Positions 50,969 to 60,949 are shown, counted from the first letter of the stretch. The stretch is DNA of 64,000 bases from Metallosphaera cuprina Ar-4 (GCF_000204925.1 NC_015435.1:734001-798000); one strand, 5' to 3'. The notes: generated from the letters alone by a model not told the origin. Translations and numbers: made by a program.

Positions 50969-51874
50969 TTACTCTTGTTCCACTTTATTTCTTAGCGTAC
51001 CTATACCTTCAACGTGGGCCTCTACCACATCTCCTGCCTTCAAGTATTTGTTCTTTGCAAATCCCACACCTGGAGGGGTACCCGTGGAAATTATGTCTCC
51101 AGGGGAGAGAGTGATACCCATAGACGCCCAGCTTACCAGCTCCTGTACACTAAACACCAAATCCTTGGTGTTACCCTCCTGTTCCTTTTCGCCGTTCACC
51201 TTTAACCACATGGATAAGGAGCTAGGATCTCTGATTTCATCCTTAGTGACTATGATTGGGCCAACGGGGGTCGTTCTATCCATTGCCTTCCCCCAGACCC
51301 AGTTCTGCCCATAAGGGTTGAGCACTTTAGGCCAACCCTCAGGGAATTGCCAATCTCTTACTGAGACGTCATTGAACACTGTGAACCCAAATACGCAGTT
51401 CATAGCCTGATCCGGCCTAACGTATTTACAACTCTTCCCTATAATAACTCCCAGCTCCACTTCCCAATCTAGCTTTTCCGTCACCCTAGGTTTCACGATA
51501 GGTTTCTCGTTACCAATCAAGGACGAAGGGAACTTAGTGAAGAAGTAGGGCTTAGCAGGTGGAGGAGTTCCAGCCTCCTGTCCATGCGCTTTATAATTCA
51601 CAGCAGGACATAGTACCTTATCCGGGTTAGTTACTGGAGGAAGCCAATCCACTTCAGTGAGCTCGGCCTCTTTGGGCCAACTAGTTTGGATCTCGCTCAC
51701 GATGTTTAGGGCAGGTACTCCTAGGCTAATCAACTTCTTCATGTCGGTCAAGAAATCAGGTGCGCTATCAGTTCCGTACTTTAGTCTATAGCCCTCATAC
51801 AGGTCAAGTCTTTTAGAATCCTTCTCTATTCCAACCCTCTCTTTACCTTGCTTAATGAAACTAAAAATCCTCAT
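50969..51874 (-). CDS. Fumarylacetoacetate hydrolase-family protein
   Basis: A 301-residue enzyme. The metal site is visible: DWEVELGVIIG with two Glu ligands and FNDVSVRDWQF with the Asp. The core GDIISTGTPPGVGF segment is diagnostic. Members hydrolyse C-C bonds of diketones, isomerise or decarboxylate hydroxymuconates, or dehydrate 2-keto-3-deoxy sugar acids; Sulfolobus KdaD belongs to this family. This substrate is unknown. It is followed by an MFS gene in the same unit. Confidence 0.88.
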   Translation of the reverse strand: MRIFSFIKQGKERVGIEKDSKRLDLYEGYRLKYGTDSAPDFLTDMKKLISLGVPALNIVSEIQTSWPKEAELTEVDWLPPVTNPDKVLCPAVNYKAHGQEAGTPPPAKPYFFTKFPSSLIGNEKPIVKPRVTEKLDWEVELGVIIGKSCKYVRPDQAMNCVFGFTVFNDVSVRDWQFPEGWPKVLNPYGQNWVWGKAMDRTTPVGPIIVTKDEIRDPSSLSMWLKVNGEKEQEGNTKDLVFSVQELVSWASMGITLSPGDIISTGTPPGVGFAKNKYLKAGDVVEAHVEGIGTLRNKVEQE

Positions 51875-51905
51875 AAATGATAGTCCATAAAAAGCAAAAA
51901 AAGTC

Positions 51906-52247
51906 TTACTTAGCTACTTCCATTAAAGTCTTGAATATCTCGTTGAAGTCTGCCTTATTCATTTCTACGAAAACTCCATACGTACCCATGACGCACACTG
52001 CGTAATCGCCCGCTGCTACCGCCCATCCGTGGAATGGCGTCCATTTCATTCCCGTTAGCTTTGTGAATCCGTTGGCTTGCATAGTCCCCATCATGGTGTT
52101 CGCCGCACACATCATAGCGACCATCTCGGCTATGTCCTTTGGCAAATTTCCCTTGTGTTCCACTAACTTACCATCCATTGTGAACTTACCTGCCGCTACG
52201 GCTCCCTTTAGTTTCATTAACCTTTCGAGCTTTTCTCCTTCGGACAT
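51906..52247 (-). CDS. DUF2173 (roadblock-like) protein
   Basis: A 113-residue small soluble protein with the DUF2173 pattern: KLERLMKLKGAVAAGKFTMD, MCAANTMMGTMQANGFTKL, then WTPFHGWAVAAGDYAVCVMG. The fold is predicted to be roadblock/LC7-like, which dimerises and often regulates small GTPases or enzymes. It lies just upstream of the hydrolase/MFS pair; cotranscription is plausible. Its role is unknown. Confidence 0.72.
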   Translation of the reverse strand: MSEGEKLERLMKLKGAVAAGKFTMDGKLVEHKGNLPKDIAEMVAMMCAANTMMGTMQANGFTKLTGMKWTPFHGWAVAAGDYAVCVMGTYGVFVEMNKADFNEIFKTLMEVAK

Positions 52248-52257
52248 GTTTATCTAA

Positions 52258-52724
52258 TTTATAATGTTGAAATCAAATATATAAGATTTATGATTAAATA
52301 TTTTTAATTATGAAAGAAACACGAATAAAAACAGTCCATAATAAACGAGAGTCCTTTAGCTATAATTTACTTTAACATGGTTTAATCTAGTACGTTTAAA
52401 CCGTAAGATTTTAATATTTCAAGACTTACAGAATTTAGTATTTTTCTTCTATCTGAGCTATTTCTATAGGGGCACAAGTAAAGTTACAATAGGTTGACAC
52501 GACAAAGCTAATTAAGAGGGAATGAGTCTCGGTGAAGGTCTTGTTGCACCCCTTAGACGTTTTAGTCCAAACGATCATCCCTTACTCACCAGTTATATTA
52601 TTACGAAAACATGAGACTTTAAAGATTAATTAAAAACGAAGTTTAGTGGCAGAACAATATAAAACAATTTAATAAGAGTTAATCGAAAATTATTGTTAAC
52701 TATTAATTTAGATTTATCTTTATA
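52258..52724. other. Gene-free AT-rich intergenic region
   Basis: About 467 bp between two minus-strand genes. I see no credible coding frame, tRNA, C/D box RNA or repeat. The right half is very AT-rich, as expected for promoters, and the middle has a slightly less AT-rich block (about 52490-52580) that could hold a small RNA or a decayed gene. Confidence 0.35.
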
Positions 52725-53420
52725 TTATTTTAAACTGAACTTTCTTCTCTTTTCTGGAATAATTGTATTAAAACTTAACGAGGTTTTATACCCTTTAAGT
52801 GCCTCAATCGTTAAGTCGATAGCGCTCTCCTCGTCCTCCGTTATAGGGTCTTCATTTCTGTAGTCATGTTTATCTATGTAACTCTTTAGCTTTTTATGTA
52901 AAGAGTTAAGTTTATCTTTTTGGATCTTCAAAAACTCCTTCCTTAATTTAAAATTAGGCGAATTGATGAGCGAGTTGAAGTGTTTAACACAGAAAATACC
53001 CTCGCTTTTCTCGTAATCTTGCAAACCTCTTTGATTAATACAATTAGAGAAAATCTCAATATAATACTTTTCAAATCCCCTTACGTTCTCACAAATGAAG
53101 CACTTCGTTTCGTCACCTTCAATCACTTTATCGATCTTATCGACGTATGCCTTTAATACAGATTCGTATATCATTGACGCCCCTAACTTCTCCCCGGTCT
53201 CTTTGGCTATGTCTAGTAGCAACCAAGCGTGATACGGACAGAGGCCTTGACTGTTTATAAATTTTATCCTGACCGAGTACTCAAGGGTTAACTCATACAA
53301 GATGTCCTTTATTGTTTTACGTTCTAAATCGTTTATCATTCTACACAGCGGGCATCCACGAAACTTCAATCCGTCAAAGTAGGGAATAGATGAGAGACCT
53401 TCACAAGTCATTGTTATCAT
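52725..53420 (-). CDS. DUF6062-like protein with paired zinc motifs
   Basis: A 231-residue protein with two Cys-rich modules of the same plan: CPLCRMI ... CPYHAWL at the N-terminus, and CFICENV ... CVKHFN in the middle. Each CxxC plus CxxH could bind one zinc. This matches DUF6062, a family of unknown function. The remaining sequence is helical and lysine-rich. The gene stands alone in AT-rich surroundings. Confidence 0.75.
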   Translation of the reverse strand: MITMTCEGLSSIPYFDGLKFRGCPLCRMINDLERKTIKDILYELTLEYSVRIKFINSQGLCPYHAWLLLDIAKETGEKLGASMIYESVLKAYVDKIDKVIEGDETKCFICENVRGFEKYYIEIFSNCINQRGLQDYEKSEGIFCVKHFNSLINSPNFKLRKEFLKIQKDKLNSLHKKLKSYIDKHDYRNEDPITEDEESAIDLTIEALKGYKTSLSFNTIIPEKRRKFSLK

Positions 53421-53571
53421 TAATGATTTAGAATTGAAATAATAAAAAATGATCTTAAATAAATTTTCGTGATAGGCTTTGATAAAGGTTCTAAAGCAGT
53501 TTAAGTGGTAGAGCTGATAAGACCAAGGTATTTAACATTGTTATAAAAGCTTCCGTTTAGAGATTAATCTT

Positions 53572-53979
53572 ATGCCAACTCTGGAAACGCCATACTCTAT
53601 ATTAAATGAGATTGTGCGGGACGTTTTAGCTAAAAGCGGGAGATCGACTAGCGCAGAGATTCAGCTCATGCCTTTCGATCCTAGAGTATTGGGTTTCGTG
53701 AAGGCTGGTCAGAACGTAATTTACGTTAACACGATACCTCTGAAATCTATCGGTTCAGATAAAGTTAAAGAGTACCTTTACGTTGTGATACTTCACGAGT
53801 ACTTTCATGTGTTAGGTATAGCAGACGAAAGGGAAGTGAGGAGGATGACTGTGGAAATGGTGAGTGAGAAGTTCGGCGAGGACAGTTACGCTCACAGGTT
53901 GTCAATGAGCCTAGCCGATCCTAGAGACGTTACGTTGATCAACTCTTGGAAACATGGGAAGCCATTAAGCTACATGTGA
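53572..53979 (+). CDS. Small putative metallopeptidase (HEXXH)
   Basis: A 135-residue protein whose middle has HEYFHVLGIADE, a HExxH zinc motif followed by a Glu twelve residues after the first His, as in gluzincin-like small peptidases. No signal peptide is present. A TATA-like TTATAAAAG (53541-53549) lies 26 bases before the ATG. It could act on a cytoplasmic peptide or be an inactive or specialised relative. Confidence 0.68.
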   Translation: MPTLETPYSILNEIVRDVLAKSGRSTSAEIQLMPFDPRVLGFVKAGQNVIYVNTIPLKSIGSDKVKEYLYVVILHEYFHVLGIADEREVRRMTVEMVSEKFGEDSYAHRLSMSLADPRDVTLINSWKHGKPLSYM

Positions 53980-54062
53980 CATGAATGAGGGCAGCGTTAA
54001 GTGTTGAAATTCTTTACAAGTAGAAAAGGAAATTTATACCAAAGAATAGAAAGATCTCTACC

Positions 54063-55184
54063 TTGAGGCCTTTAAGAACATACATCTTGTTGAGGAACAT
54101 AGCATACGAGATCTCTCAGCCGTTCATTACTTTCACCGCCGCTTCATCCGGGATAGTAAACGAGTACTTAGGCGTTATAAGTTCGGCCTCTACCGTGCTT
54201 ACTTCGGTCTCAGAATTCATCGTAGCTCTGTTCAGGGTTAGAGCGTTGACGTTGTTGACGTTGGGAAACCTGATTTCGGGACTATCGTGGATTGTTCTCT
54301 CCCTACTACCATTCAACGACTTTTACTTAACCATAAGCTATTGTTCTGCGGAGCTTGGTCTCGGTATGTCTGTGATGGGCTGGAACCTCATCATGGAGAG
54401 AGTTAGCTCAACCTCCAGGGGCGAGATTCTTACTCAGTATAACGCCTACGCTAACGTAGGAGGACTGATCGCTACTTTAGGAGCCGGACTGTTTGTGGGA
54501 TCGTCTTTACAACTTATAAAGGTCCCCTTCATATTGAGTGGGATCATCTTTCTCTTCGCCATTCCGATTATAAGGAAATCGGACGTGGATTATGAGGATC
54601 CTAGGAGGAAGTTTCACCTGCCTGAGGGAATGTCGAGTTTCCTCTTGCTCACTACGATATTTACGTTCTTCTGGTCGTTCGCGTGGCCTCTCTTCCCGTT
54701 AGCTCAGATTTACATCTTTCACATGGACTACACTAACATTGCTATTATAGCAGTGATCTCAGGTCTCTCCTCACTCGCTTTCAGAAGATTTGTAGCTAGA
54801 CTTGTAACTAAGAGAAGGACTACAGCCATGTTTTTAGGGAGGGCTCTACTTACAGTCTTTCCTCTCTCTTACGCTCTCGCTCCAAACGTGTACTACATTT
54901 ACGCAAGTGAAATCGTCGCAGGACTAACTAACATGATAGGAACCTCAGCCTACTTAAGTTACCTCTATGACAACTCCTCCAAGGAGGACATGAAGGTGGC
55001 TCTGGGATTTTACGCCCTACTACAGGGTATAGGGGCTTTATCGGGATCCGTGCTTTCTAGTTTCATTCTGAATCAGCTGTCATATTTAGGCCTAATAAGC
55101 AGCTTGAAGCTACTCCTTATCACCTCAGCGTTACTGAGGTTCCTAACGTCTTTCTGGTATCTGAAATTGAAAGAAAGGTCATAA
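54063..55184 (+). CDS. Major facilitator superfamily transporter
   Basis: A 373-residue transporter with ten to twelve membrane helices and little soluble sequence. Glycine-rich helices (ELGLGMSVMGWNLIME, NAYANVGGLIATLGAGLFVG) follow MFS spacing although motif A is weak. The TTG start has a TATA-like AAATTTATACC about 26 bases upstream, so it is leaderless. The substrate is unknown; it resembles multidrug-type members. Confidence 0.75.
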   Translation: MRPLRTYILLRNIAYEISQPFITFTAASSGIVNEYLGVISSASTVLTSVSEFIVALFRVRALTLLTLGNLISGLSWIVLSLLPFNDFYLTISYCSAELGLGMSVMGWNLIMERVSSTSRGEILTQYNAYANVGGLIATLGAGLFVGSSLQLIKVPFILSGIIFLFAIPIIRKSDVDYEDPRRKFHLPEGMSSFLLLTTIFTFFWSFAWPLFPLAQIYIFHMDYTNIAIIAVISGLSSLAFRRFVARLVTKRRTTAMFLGRALLTVFPLSYALAPNVYYIYASEIVAGLTNMIGTSAYLSYLYDNSSKEDMKVALGFYALLQGIGALSGSVLSSFILNQLSYLGLISSLKLLLITSALLRFLTSFWYLKLKERS

Positions 55185-55423
55185 CGTCTGGCTATTTGTC
55201 GCTTAGTCTTCCTTGCCTTCTTGAAATCTTAACATGGAATTTCTAACATTATGTATAAGATAGTTAAACTAAATTACGTTTAAGTGAATTCGGGCTCCAT
55301 CTGTTTTTAAGCGGATCTTTATGTCTTTTACGTCCTTGAGCATATTTGCCCTTACGATAGAGTTCTCGAGCCCCAGAAGCACCATAGGTAAATAATATTA
55401 ATAAGCGATTTATCGTTTCTTAC

Positions 55424-57388
55424 GTGAGCTTTTTAGAGACGTTTTCCGAGGAGATAAAGGAGAGACTGGGATTCTCTCCTTATCCGTATCAGAAAACAGT
55501 AATAAATGACATACTGAGAGCGTTGGGGCAATCAAAGTTTCTAGTCGTCTCAATGCCCACGGGATCTGGAAAGACTTTGATTGAGTTGTTCGTAGCAAGT
55601 CAATTAGCTAGTGAAGGGATGAGGGTACTGGTTCTCGAACCTACTAGGCTTCTTTGTGATCAAATGTACCATAACTTCTGGAGCAAGGTCTTTGACGACG
55701 TTGGTGAGGAGTACGAGGGTAACTGCGAAAGTTTCGAGAGGGGAAAACGCGTCATAGTTTCTACGCCAATCACTTCAGCTAAGTGCACCCCCAAGGTAGA
55801 TGCGGTTATTATAGACGAGGTTCATCACGCTTTCGGAGATCCCAGATACATCTCGGCCATAGTTTCAATGAGCCCTAAGTTAGTGATAGGATTCACAGCT
55901 CTCTTGCCGAGCAACAAGAGGTATAGAGTGGATTCGAAACTTATTCAGACCCTTGGTGCTCCCTCGTTTCTAACTTACGATTTCAGAAAGCTTTCAGAAA
56001 TAGATCCCACCTTCGTTCTTCCAAAGGCGATTGCGGACGTCTTTGACGCTGACATGAACGGCGTGGAAAACGTAGCCTACGAGGCTTTACTTAAGAACAA
56101 GGTTAGAGGCGACTATCAGGCATTAGGTTTCCTTAGGTATACGCTCTACAGTAACGGGAAGGAAGCCTTTTGCGAAAGTCTGGAGAACTTAAAGGACAGA
56201 GTCTCAGACAACCTTCCCTTCTCAAACCTTTGCAGTTCTACCGACTTAGGACATAAAGCTAGGAGCCTAAAGGACATTTTAAACTCATACGATATAGAGG
56301 AGCACAAACCTATCCTAATCTTCACGTCAAGGAGGTCCACTGCTCACGAGTTTGAAATAGTGTTACATAACTTAGGAGTGAAGAGAGTGAAGACCCTAAC
56401 TGGAGAGCTCAAGAAGGAGGAGAGGTTGAAGATAGTGGATGAGGCGAAGAGGGGTCTAGTGGACGTGATAATTTCTACCCATGTCGGAGAGGAGGGTATT
56501 GACATTCCGGAGGCTAAGCTCCTGATTATGACTGACGTCCCGAAGAGTCCCTTGAGGTTCTACCAAAGACTAGGCAGACTGATAAGGAAAACTAACGAGA
56601 CCGTGAAGTACCTAGTTGTGACGCTCACCCCTAAGACGCCTGAATACGACGATCTCGACGAAGCTCTCTTTTCCTTAAGTAGAGAAGGAGTAGACGTAAG
56701 CTACATAATAGAGTCCAAAACCGGTAAGGGAACGACATCGAGGATAGTTGATCAGGTCAAAGATGGCGGAGGTGAGGTCCCTCTAACTAAACTGCTTGAG
56801 CTCAATTATGAGCTCAAAGACTACATTCTGCTTAAGGGCTTTAACTTGCTAAATCTCACGTCTCCTGAGGACGGTAGTCCTTATGCGGATTTCATTGATA
56901 GGTCCCTTTCAGAAGGCGAACTGTTTTACTATTACCGGCCTGATAGCGCGGGTGAGGTGATAGCTAAGATAATGCTCTCCAAGTACTGCCAACTCTGTTA
57001 CGGTGACCAGTGTAGGGGACTCTGCAACGAAGAGCTGATAAAGTTGGGAAGGCAGAAACAGTATAAGCTTATGAAGAAGGAGCTCCTCAGGTTCTTTATG
57101 GTTCTATTCACAAAAGAAAAAATTACTGAAGTTGAAAATAATTTAGTTTCTAAAAAATATAATAATCCAAATTTCAGGTACATGATACAAACTAACGTTA
57201 ATGAAAGGAACAAATCAGTTAACTTTAGGGTAGAACTTGACGCATCGATTAACGGTATAACCGTTTATCCTATGGTAAGCATTGCCTTTTATAACGTAGA
57301 CAAGTCCATGACAGATTTTCTGAAAAACAACGTGAGGGCGATTTGTGAGGAGGCTGGGAAAAAGTTCTTCTCGTATTTCACTTCTTGA
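55424..57388 (+). CDS. Hef/XPF-like superfamily 2 helicase
   Basis: A 654-residue helicase. Motifs: [15 protein letters not shown] (I), VLEPTRLLCDQ (Ia), VIIDEVHHAFG (II, DEVH), GFTALLPSN (III), IFTSRRSTAHE (IV), STHVGEEGIDIPEA (V) and YQRLGRLIRK (VI), in the style of Hef and Mph1. It lacks an XPF nuclease domain; instead the C-terminal part has a Cys cluster (CQLCYGDQCRGLC) that may bind a metal or Fe-S cluster, and an unusual final alpha/beta domain. It probably processes forked DNA. Its end overlaps the convergent acetyl-CoA synthetase gene by 11 bases. Confidence 0.88.
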   Translation: MSFLETFSEEIKERLGFSPYPYQKTVINDILRALGQSKFLVVSMPTGSGKTLIELFVASQLASEGMRVLVLEPTRLLCDQMYHNFWSKVFDDVGEEYEGNCESFERGKRVIVSTPITSAKCTPKVDAVIIDEVHHAFGDPRYISAIVSMSPKLVIGFTALLPSNKRYRVDSKLIQTLGAPSFLTYDFRKLSEIDPTFVLPKAIADVFDADMNGVENVAYEALLKNKVRGDYQALGFLRYTLYSNGKEAFCESLENLKDRVSDNLPFSNLCSSTDLGHKARSLKDILNSYDIEEHKPILIFTSRRSTAHEFEIVLHNLGVKRVKTLTGELKKEERLKIVDEAKRGLVDVIISTHVGEEGIDIPEAKLLIMTDVPKSPLRFYQRLGRLIRKTNETVKYLVVTLTPKTPEYDDLDEALFSLSREGVDVSYIIESKTGKGTTSRIVDQVKDGGGEVPLTKLLELNYELKDYILLKGFNLLNLTSPEDGSPYADFIDRSLSEGELFYYYRPDSAGEVIAKIMLSKYCQLCYGDQCRGLCNEELIKLGRQKQYKLMKKELLRFFMVLFTKEKITEVENNLVSKKYNNPNFRYMIQTNVNERNKSVNFRVELDASINGITVYPMVSIAFYNVDKSMTDFLKNNVRAICEEAGKKFFSYFTS

Positions 57389-59366
57389 CCTCCCTCATGA
57401 ATTCCTTGTACGCGTTCCTTATCTCATCTACTGAGGCCTCGTCCTCAAGCGTTGTAACGTCGCCTATGGGCGAATTGCTAGCTACCGCCCTTATAACTCT
57501 CCTCATTATCTTACCGCTCCTGGTTTTAGGTAACTTGGAGACGAAGTGGATGTCCTTGAATACTGCTATGGGACCGAAGTTATCCCTGACAAACCTGTTT
57601 ATCTCATCCTTCAACCCTTGATTGGGCTCTACTCCCGATCTCAGTATCACGAAGGCCTCGGCCACCTCTCCTCTAACCTGGTCAGGAACACCAACCACAG
57701 CGGCCTCCGCTATTGACGGGTGTTGGATCAGGGCTGACTCAAGTTCGTAAGTTCCAATCCTATGGCCAGCTATCTTGAGTACCTCATCCGCCCTCCCTAA
57801 GATCCAGAAGTATCCGTCTTGATCCTTTATGGCGTAGTCTCCAGCGTAGAACGCGCCAGGGAACTTCTCCCAGTAAACCTTAACGTATCTGTCAGGGTCT
57901 CCGTATATGGTCAGAGGCATTCCGGGCCAAGGTTTGGTCAAAACAAGGTAACCCTTCTCTCCAGACTTCACCTTACCCTCTTCGTTTACAACCTCAGCTC
58001 CTATCCCAGGTAAGGGCAGGGCGTTGGTCCCAGGCTTCATCGGGACTAGGTAGCCTCCAGGGGTGTGGGATATCATTATCCCACCGGTCTCGGTCATCCA
58101 CCAAGTGCTTCCGAAAGGCACCTGCTCCCTTCCGACCAGTTTAAAGAACCACCTCCACGCCTCCGGATTTATTGGTTCCCCAACAGAGTGTATCAACCTT
58201 ATGCTGCTCACGTCGTGCTTCGTAATCCATCTCTCACCTTGCCTCATGAACGTCCTTATTGCTGTAGGGGAAGTGTAAAGTATCGAAACCTGATGCCTCT
58301 CTATTATTGAGACCCATCTGTCCGGCTCTGGATAGTCTAACGCCCCCTCATACATTACCTCAGTTGCCCCCTCAAGTAAAGGTCCGAACACTATGTAGGA
58401 ATGTCCGGTGACCCAGCCCACATCTGCCGTGCACCAGTAAACGTCCTCATCCCTTAGGTCGAAGACTTGCCTCATTGTGAGGTGAAGTAACGTCATGTAA
58501 CCTCCAGTGTCGTGTACTATCCCCTTTGGCTTTCCCGTAGTCCCTGAGGTGTAAAGAATGTAGAGCGGGTCCTCGCTTTTAACCCTCTCTGGCTCTACGT
58601 AGGCGTTATTTGGAACCTGGGACATAAGATCGTGAAGGAAAGAGTCCCTACCCTTCTCCATCCTCACTTCAGAGCCGGTCCTCCTCACCACTATAACGTC
58701 CTTTATGGACTTGTTCATCTCCAGAGCCTTGTCAACTATCTCCTTGAGTTGAACCACCTTACCTCTTCTCCACCCTCCGTCTGCAGTTATCAGAAGCTTA
58801 GCTCCAGCATCGTTCATTCTATCCGCGAGAGCCTGAGCGCTGAACCCCGAGAATACAACTGAGAAGATCAGACCTAACCTCGCAGCCGCTAGCATAAAGA
58901 TAGGTAACTCTGGTATCATAGGAAGGTATATCCCTATCTTATCTCCCCTCTTTAGTCCGTAGCTCTTGAGCAGGTACGCAGTCTTGTTCACTTCCCTAAA
59001 TAGATCCAAGTAAGTCAGCTTCCTAACTTCCCTAGGGCTAGAATCCCATGGCTCTCCTTCCCATATTAGGGCTACTTTGTTCCTCCTCCAGGATCTAAAG
59101 TGTCTGTCTACCGCAAGGTAGGACGCGTTGAGCTCACCACCAACGAACCATTTGTAGAAAGGAGGGTTCGAACTGTCCAACGTCCTTTCCCAGGGCTTGA
59201 ACCATTCCAATTCCTTAGCTATCGACTCCCAGAACTCAAGGTTGTTGTCTAACGTTAACTTGTGAAAAGTCAAGTAATCCTTAGGATCTATAGTTTTCGT
59301 CTTTAGGGATTCAGGAACTATTTTCTCTTTAACCGGAAGGTTAAGTTCACTTTCCTGATTTGACAT
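57378..59366 (-). CDS. acs: AMP-forming acetyl-CoA synthetase
   Basis: A 662-residue ligase that activates an acid to its CoA thioester through an acyl-AMP. Signatures are YTSGTTGKPKGIVHD (P-loop), STWWMTETGG (acyl pocket with the Trp seen in acetyl-CoA synthetases), the hinge YAGDYAIKDQDGYFWILGRAD, and the acetylatable lysine in KTRSGKIMRR. In Sulfolobales this clade includes acetyl-CoA and 3-hydroxypropionyl-CoA synthetases; acetate is favoured by the conserved pocket, but propionate or hydroxypropionate cannot be excluded. Confidence 0.9.
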   Translation of the reverse strand: MSNQESELNLPVKEKIVPESLKTKTIDPKDYLTFHKLTLDNNLEFWESIAKELEWFKPWERTLDSSNPPFYKWFVGGELNASYLAVDRHFRSWRRNKVALIWEGEPWDSSPREVRKLTYLDLFREVNKTAYLLKSYGLKRGDKIGIYLPMIPELPIFMLAAARLGLIFSVVFSGFSAQALADRMNDAGAKLLITADGGWRRGKVVQLKEIVDKALEMNKSIKDVIVVRRTGSEVRMEKGRDSFLHDLMSQVPNNAYVEPERVKSEDPLYILYTSGTTGKPKGIVHDTGGYMTLLHLTMRQVFDLRDEDVYWCTADVGWVTGHSYIVFGPLLEGATEVMYEGALDYPEPDRWVSIIERHQVSILYTSPTAIRTFMRQGERWITKHDVSSIRLIHSVGEPINPEAWRWFFKLVGREQVPFGSTWWMTETGGIMISHTPGGYLVPMKPGTNALPLPGIGAEVVNEEGKVKSGEKGYLVLTKPWPGMPLTIYGDPDRYVKVYWEKFPGAFYAGDYAIKDQDGYFWILGRADEVLKIAGHRIGTYELESALIQHPSIAEAAVVGVPDQVRGEVAEAFVILRSGVEPNQGLKDEINRFVRDNFGPIAVFKDIHFVSKLPKTRSGKIMRRVIRAVASNSPIGDVTTLEDEASVDEIRNAYKEFMREVKK

Positions 59367-59544
59367 AAGAGAAATCGCGAAAAGTTACATTATAAACTTG
59401 ACGTTGTTATTGAAACTTAAAGGGATTCAAACGATTTATATCAATAAATATCATCTAATAATCATAAAAAAATATATATATTAAACTCAATATGTTAAAT
59501 GACGCGCCTCTGCGAACACGTAGGGGTTCTTCTCGATCAAGACG

Positions 59545-60210
59545 CTAGAGGTTCACGTTGATGGGGAAGGGAAAGCGTTCAGCCTTGTATGCTGAATCCC
59601 AGAACATGTATTCGTAAATGGAGGCTAACCTAAAGTTCTTTAACATCCTGACCTCTTCCGTCCTTGAGACGTCTACCTTATCAAGTTGATCTATAGCCCA
59701 TCTAACCCCCTTTTCGTACTCCTCACCTCCATATGTATTTATCCAAGTCGAGTACTCCTCAACGGGAGATCCCTTCTCCTTAAGGGATTTTCCAACGTGC
59801 ATGTAGATCCAGTAGCACGGGAGAACAGCTGCTAGGATCTCAGGGAAGCTAGAACTGTATCCCACGCTTAACAGAAACGAAGTGTAAGCTCTGTTAGCTG
59901 GTGACATCTCCTGTGAGCTCAAATCTATTTTCCAATTCCTTAGAAAGGTGTAGTGAAGTCCCTCTTCCACCCTAGATGCGTCCATTACGTGTGTCAAGAA
60001 GTTTATCTTCTGCTCCTCGCTCTCCGCCTTAGTCGATGCCATAAGTAAAACTTTCGAAAACTCTCTAAGGTAAAGCGCGTCCTGAACAATGTAGAACTGG
60101 AAGTTTCGCATGGGTAGAGAGCCGTCTATCAATCCAGTTATGAAAGGATGTTTTTCAATGCCTTTGATCACGTCTTGAACATTGGACCAAAAGATCTCCT
60201 TTCTGGTCAT
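59545..60210 (-). CDS. tenA: TenA-family thiamin pyrimidine salvage enzyme
   Basis: A 221-residue helical enzyme. The N-terminal FQFYIVQDALYLREFSKVL and the catalytic Cys in LPCYWIYMHVG are typical of TenA, with HPFITGLIDGSLPMR upstream. TenA hydrolyses degraded thiamin pyrimidines (aminopyrimidine) to feed thiamin synthesis. No other thi gene is beside it, and it looks monocistronic. The Glu needed for catalysis near the C-terminus is plausibly in SIYEYMFWDSAY. Confidence 0.9.
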   Translation of the reverse strand: MTRKEIFWSNVQDVIKGIEKHPFITGLIDGSLPMRNFQFYIVQDALYLREFSKVLLMASTKAESEEQKINFLTHVMDASRVEEGLHYTFLRNWKIDLSSQEMSPANRAYTSFLLSVGYSSSFPEILAAVLPCYWIYMHVGKSLKEKGSPVEEYSTWINTYGGEEYEKGVRWAIDQLDKVDVSRTEEVRMLKNFRLASIYEYMFWDSAYKAERFPFPINVNL

Positions 60211-60313
60211 GTGATAAAGTTAAAATTAGGCAATAATAAGCCGTTCCTCAGTTATAGCTCACCGTTTTTAAGTGCGGTCCTTAATTAATGGGTCAACGCT
60301 AATCGAGACCGTT

Positions 60314-60949
60314 TCAGCTTACGGACGATAGCCAGTAGCTTATGACTTTCTCAGACGATCTCCTTAACCTCTCGTCGTCTACCTCTCTGTCAAATTGTCG
60401 ATTAATTTTATAATATTCTATCCATTGTGAAACAATCTTTCTATTAACCTCCAGATGAAATTGTAAACCTAGTGCGGTTCCCACACGGAACGCTTGAAAG
60501 TATTTCTCACTGTAAGCTAGAAGTTTACCTCCCTTCGGAAGGGTAAACGTATCACCGTGCATTTGAAAAACCTCTATTGAAGGTCCTAAGACCTCCCTAA
60601 GATCTTCGAGTAAATAGACCTTGTAAACTCCCAGTTCCTCTCCGAACTCTCCCCTACTTACAGATCCTCCTAAGGCTGCGGAAATGAGCTGAGATCCTAG
60701 GCAGACCCCTAATACAGGTTTACCCGAGGTGATGGCTCTCCTAATGAGAGTCATTTCGACGTTAAGGTAAGGATATCTATCGCTCTCATATACGCCCATC
60801 GGACCTCCCATAACTATCAGGCCATCAAAAGTCTCATTTCCCTTGATTTCGGTCGCTAACCTCTCTAGGACTTTGAACCCTCTCTCCTCAAGCACCTCTT
60901 TAATAGAGCCTGGTCCCTCCACGGGATGGTTTAATATGGTTAGAAACAC
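60314..60949 (-). CDS. Class I glutamine amidotransferase-like protein
   Basis: A 211-residue protein of the GMP-synthase-like glutaminase family. The nucleophile lies in LGVCLGSQLISAALGG, the His in LQFHLEV, and VMGGPMGVYE is the family's oxyanion region. It is distinct from the GuaA glutaminase at 46071. The start is GTG. Stand-alone members act on unknown substrates or glutamyl compounds. It has a T-rich region upstream. Confidence 0.82.
   Translation of the reverse strand: MFLTILNHPVEGPGSIKEVLEERGFKVLERLATEIKGNETFDGLIVMGGPMGVYESDRYPYLNVEMTLIRRAITSGKPVLGVCLGSQLISAALGGSVSRGEFGEELGVYKVYLLEDLREVLGPSIEVFQMHGDTFTLPKGGKLLAYSEKYFQAFRVGTALGLQFHLEVNRKIVSQWIEYYKINRQFDREVDDERLRRSSEKVISYWLSSVS

Noticed and set aside
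57378-59366. Identification as 3-hydroxypropionyl-CoA synthetase
   Set aside because: The sequence differs from the known Metallosphaera enzyme at many family positions and keeps the acetyl-type STWWMTETGG pocket; I call it acetyl-CoA synthetase, with the alternative left open.
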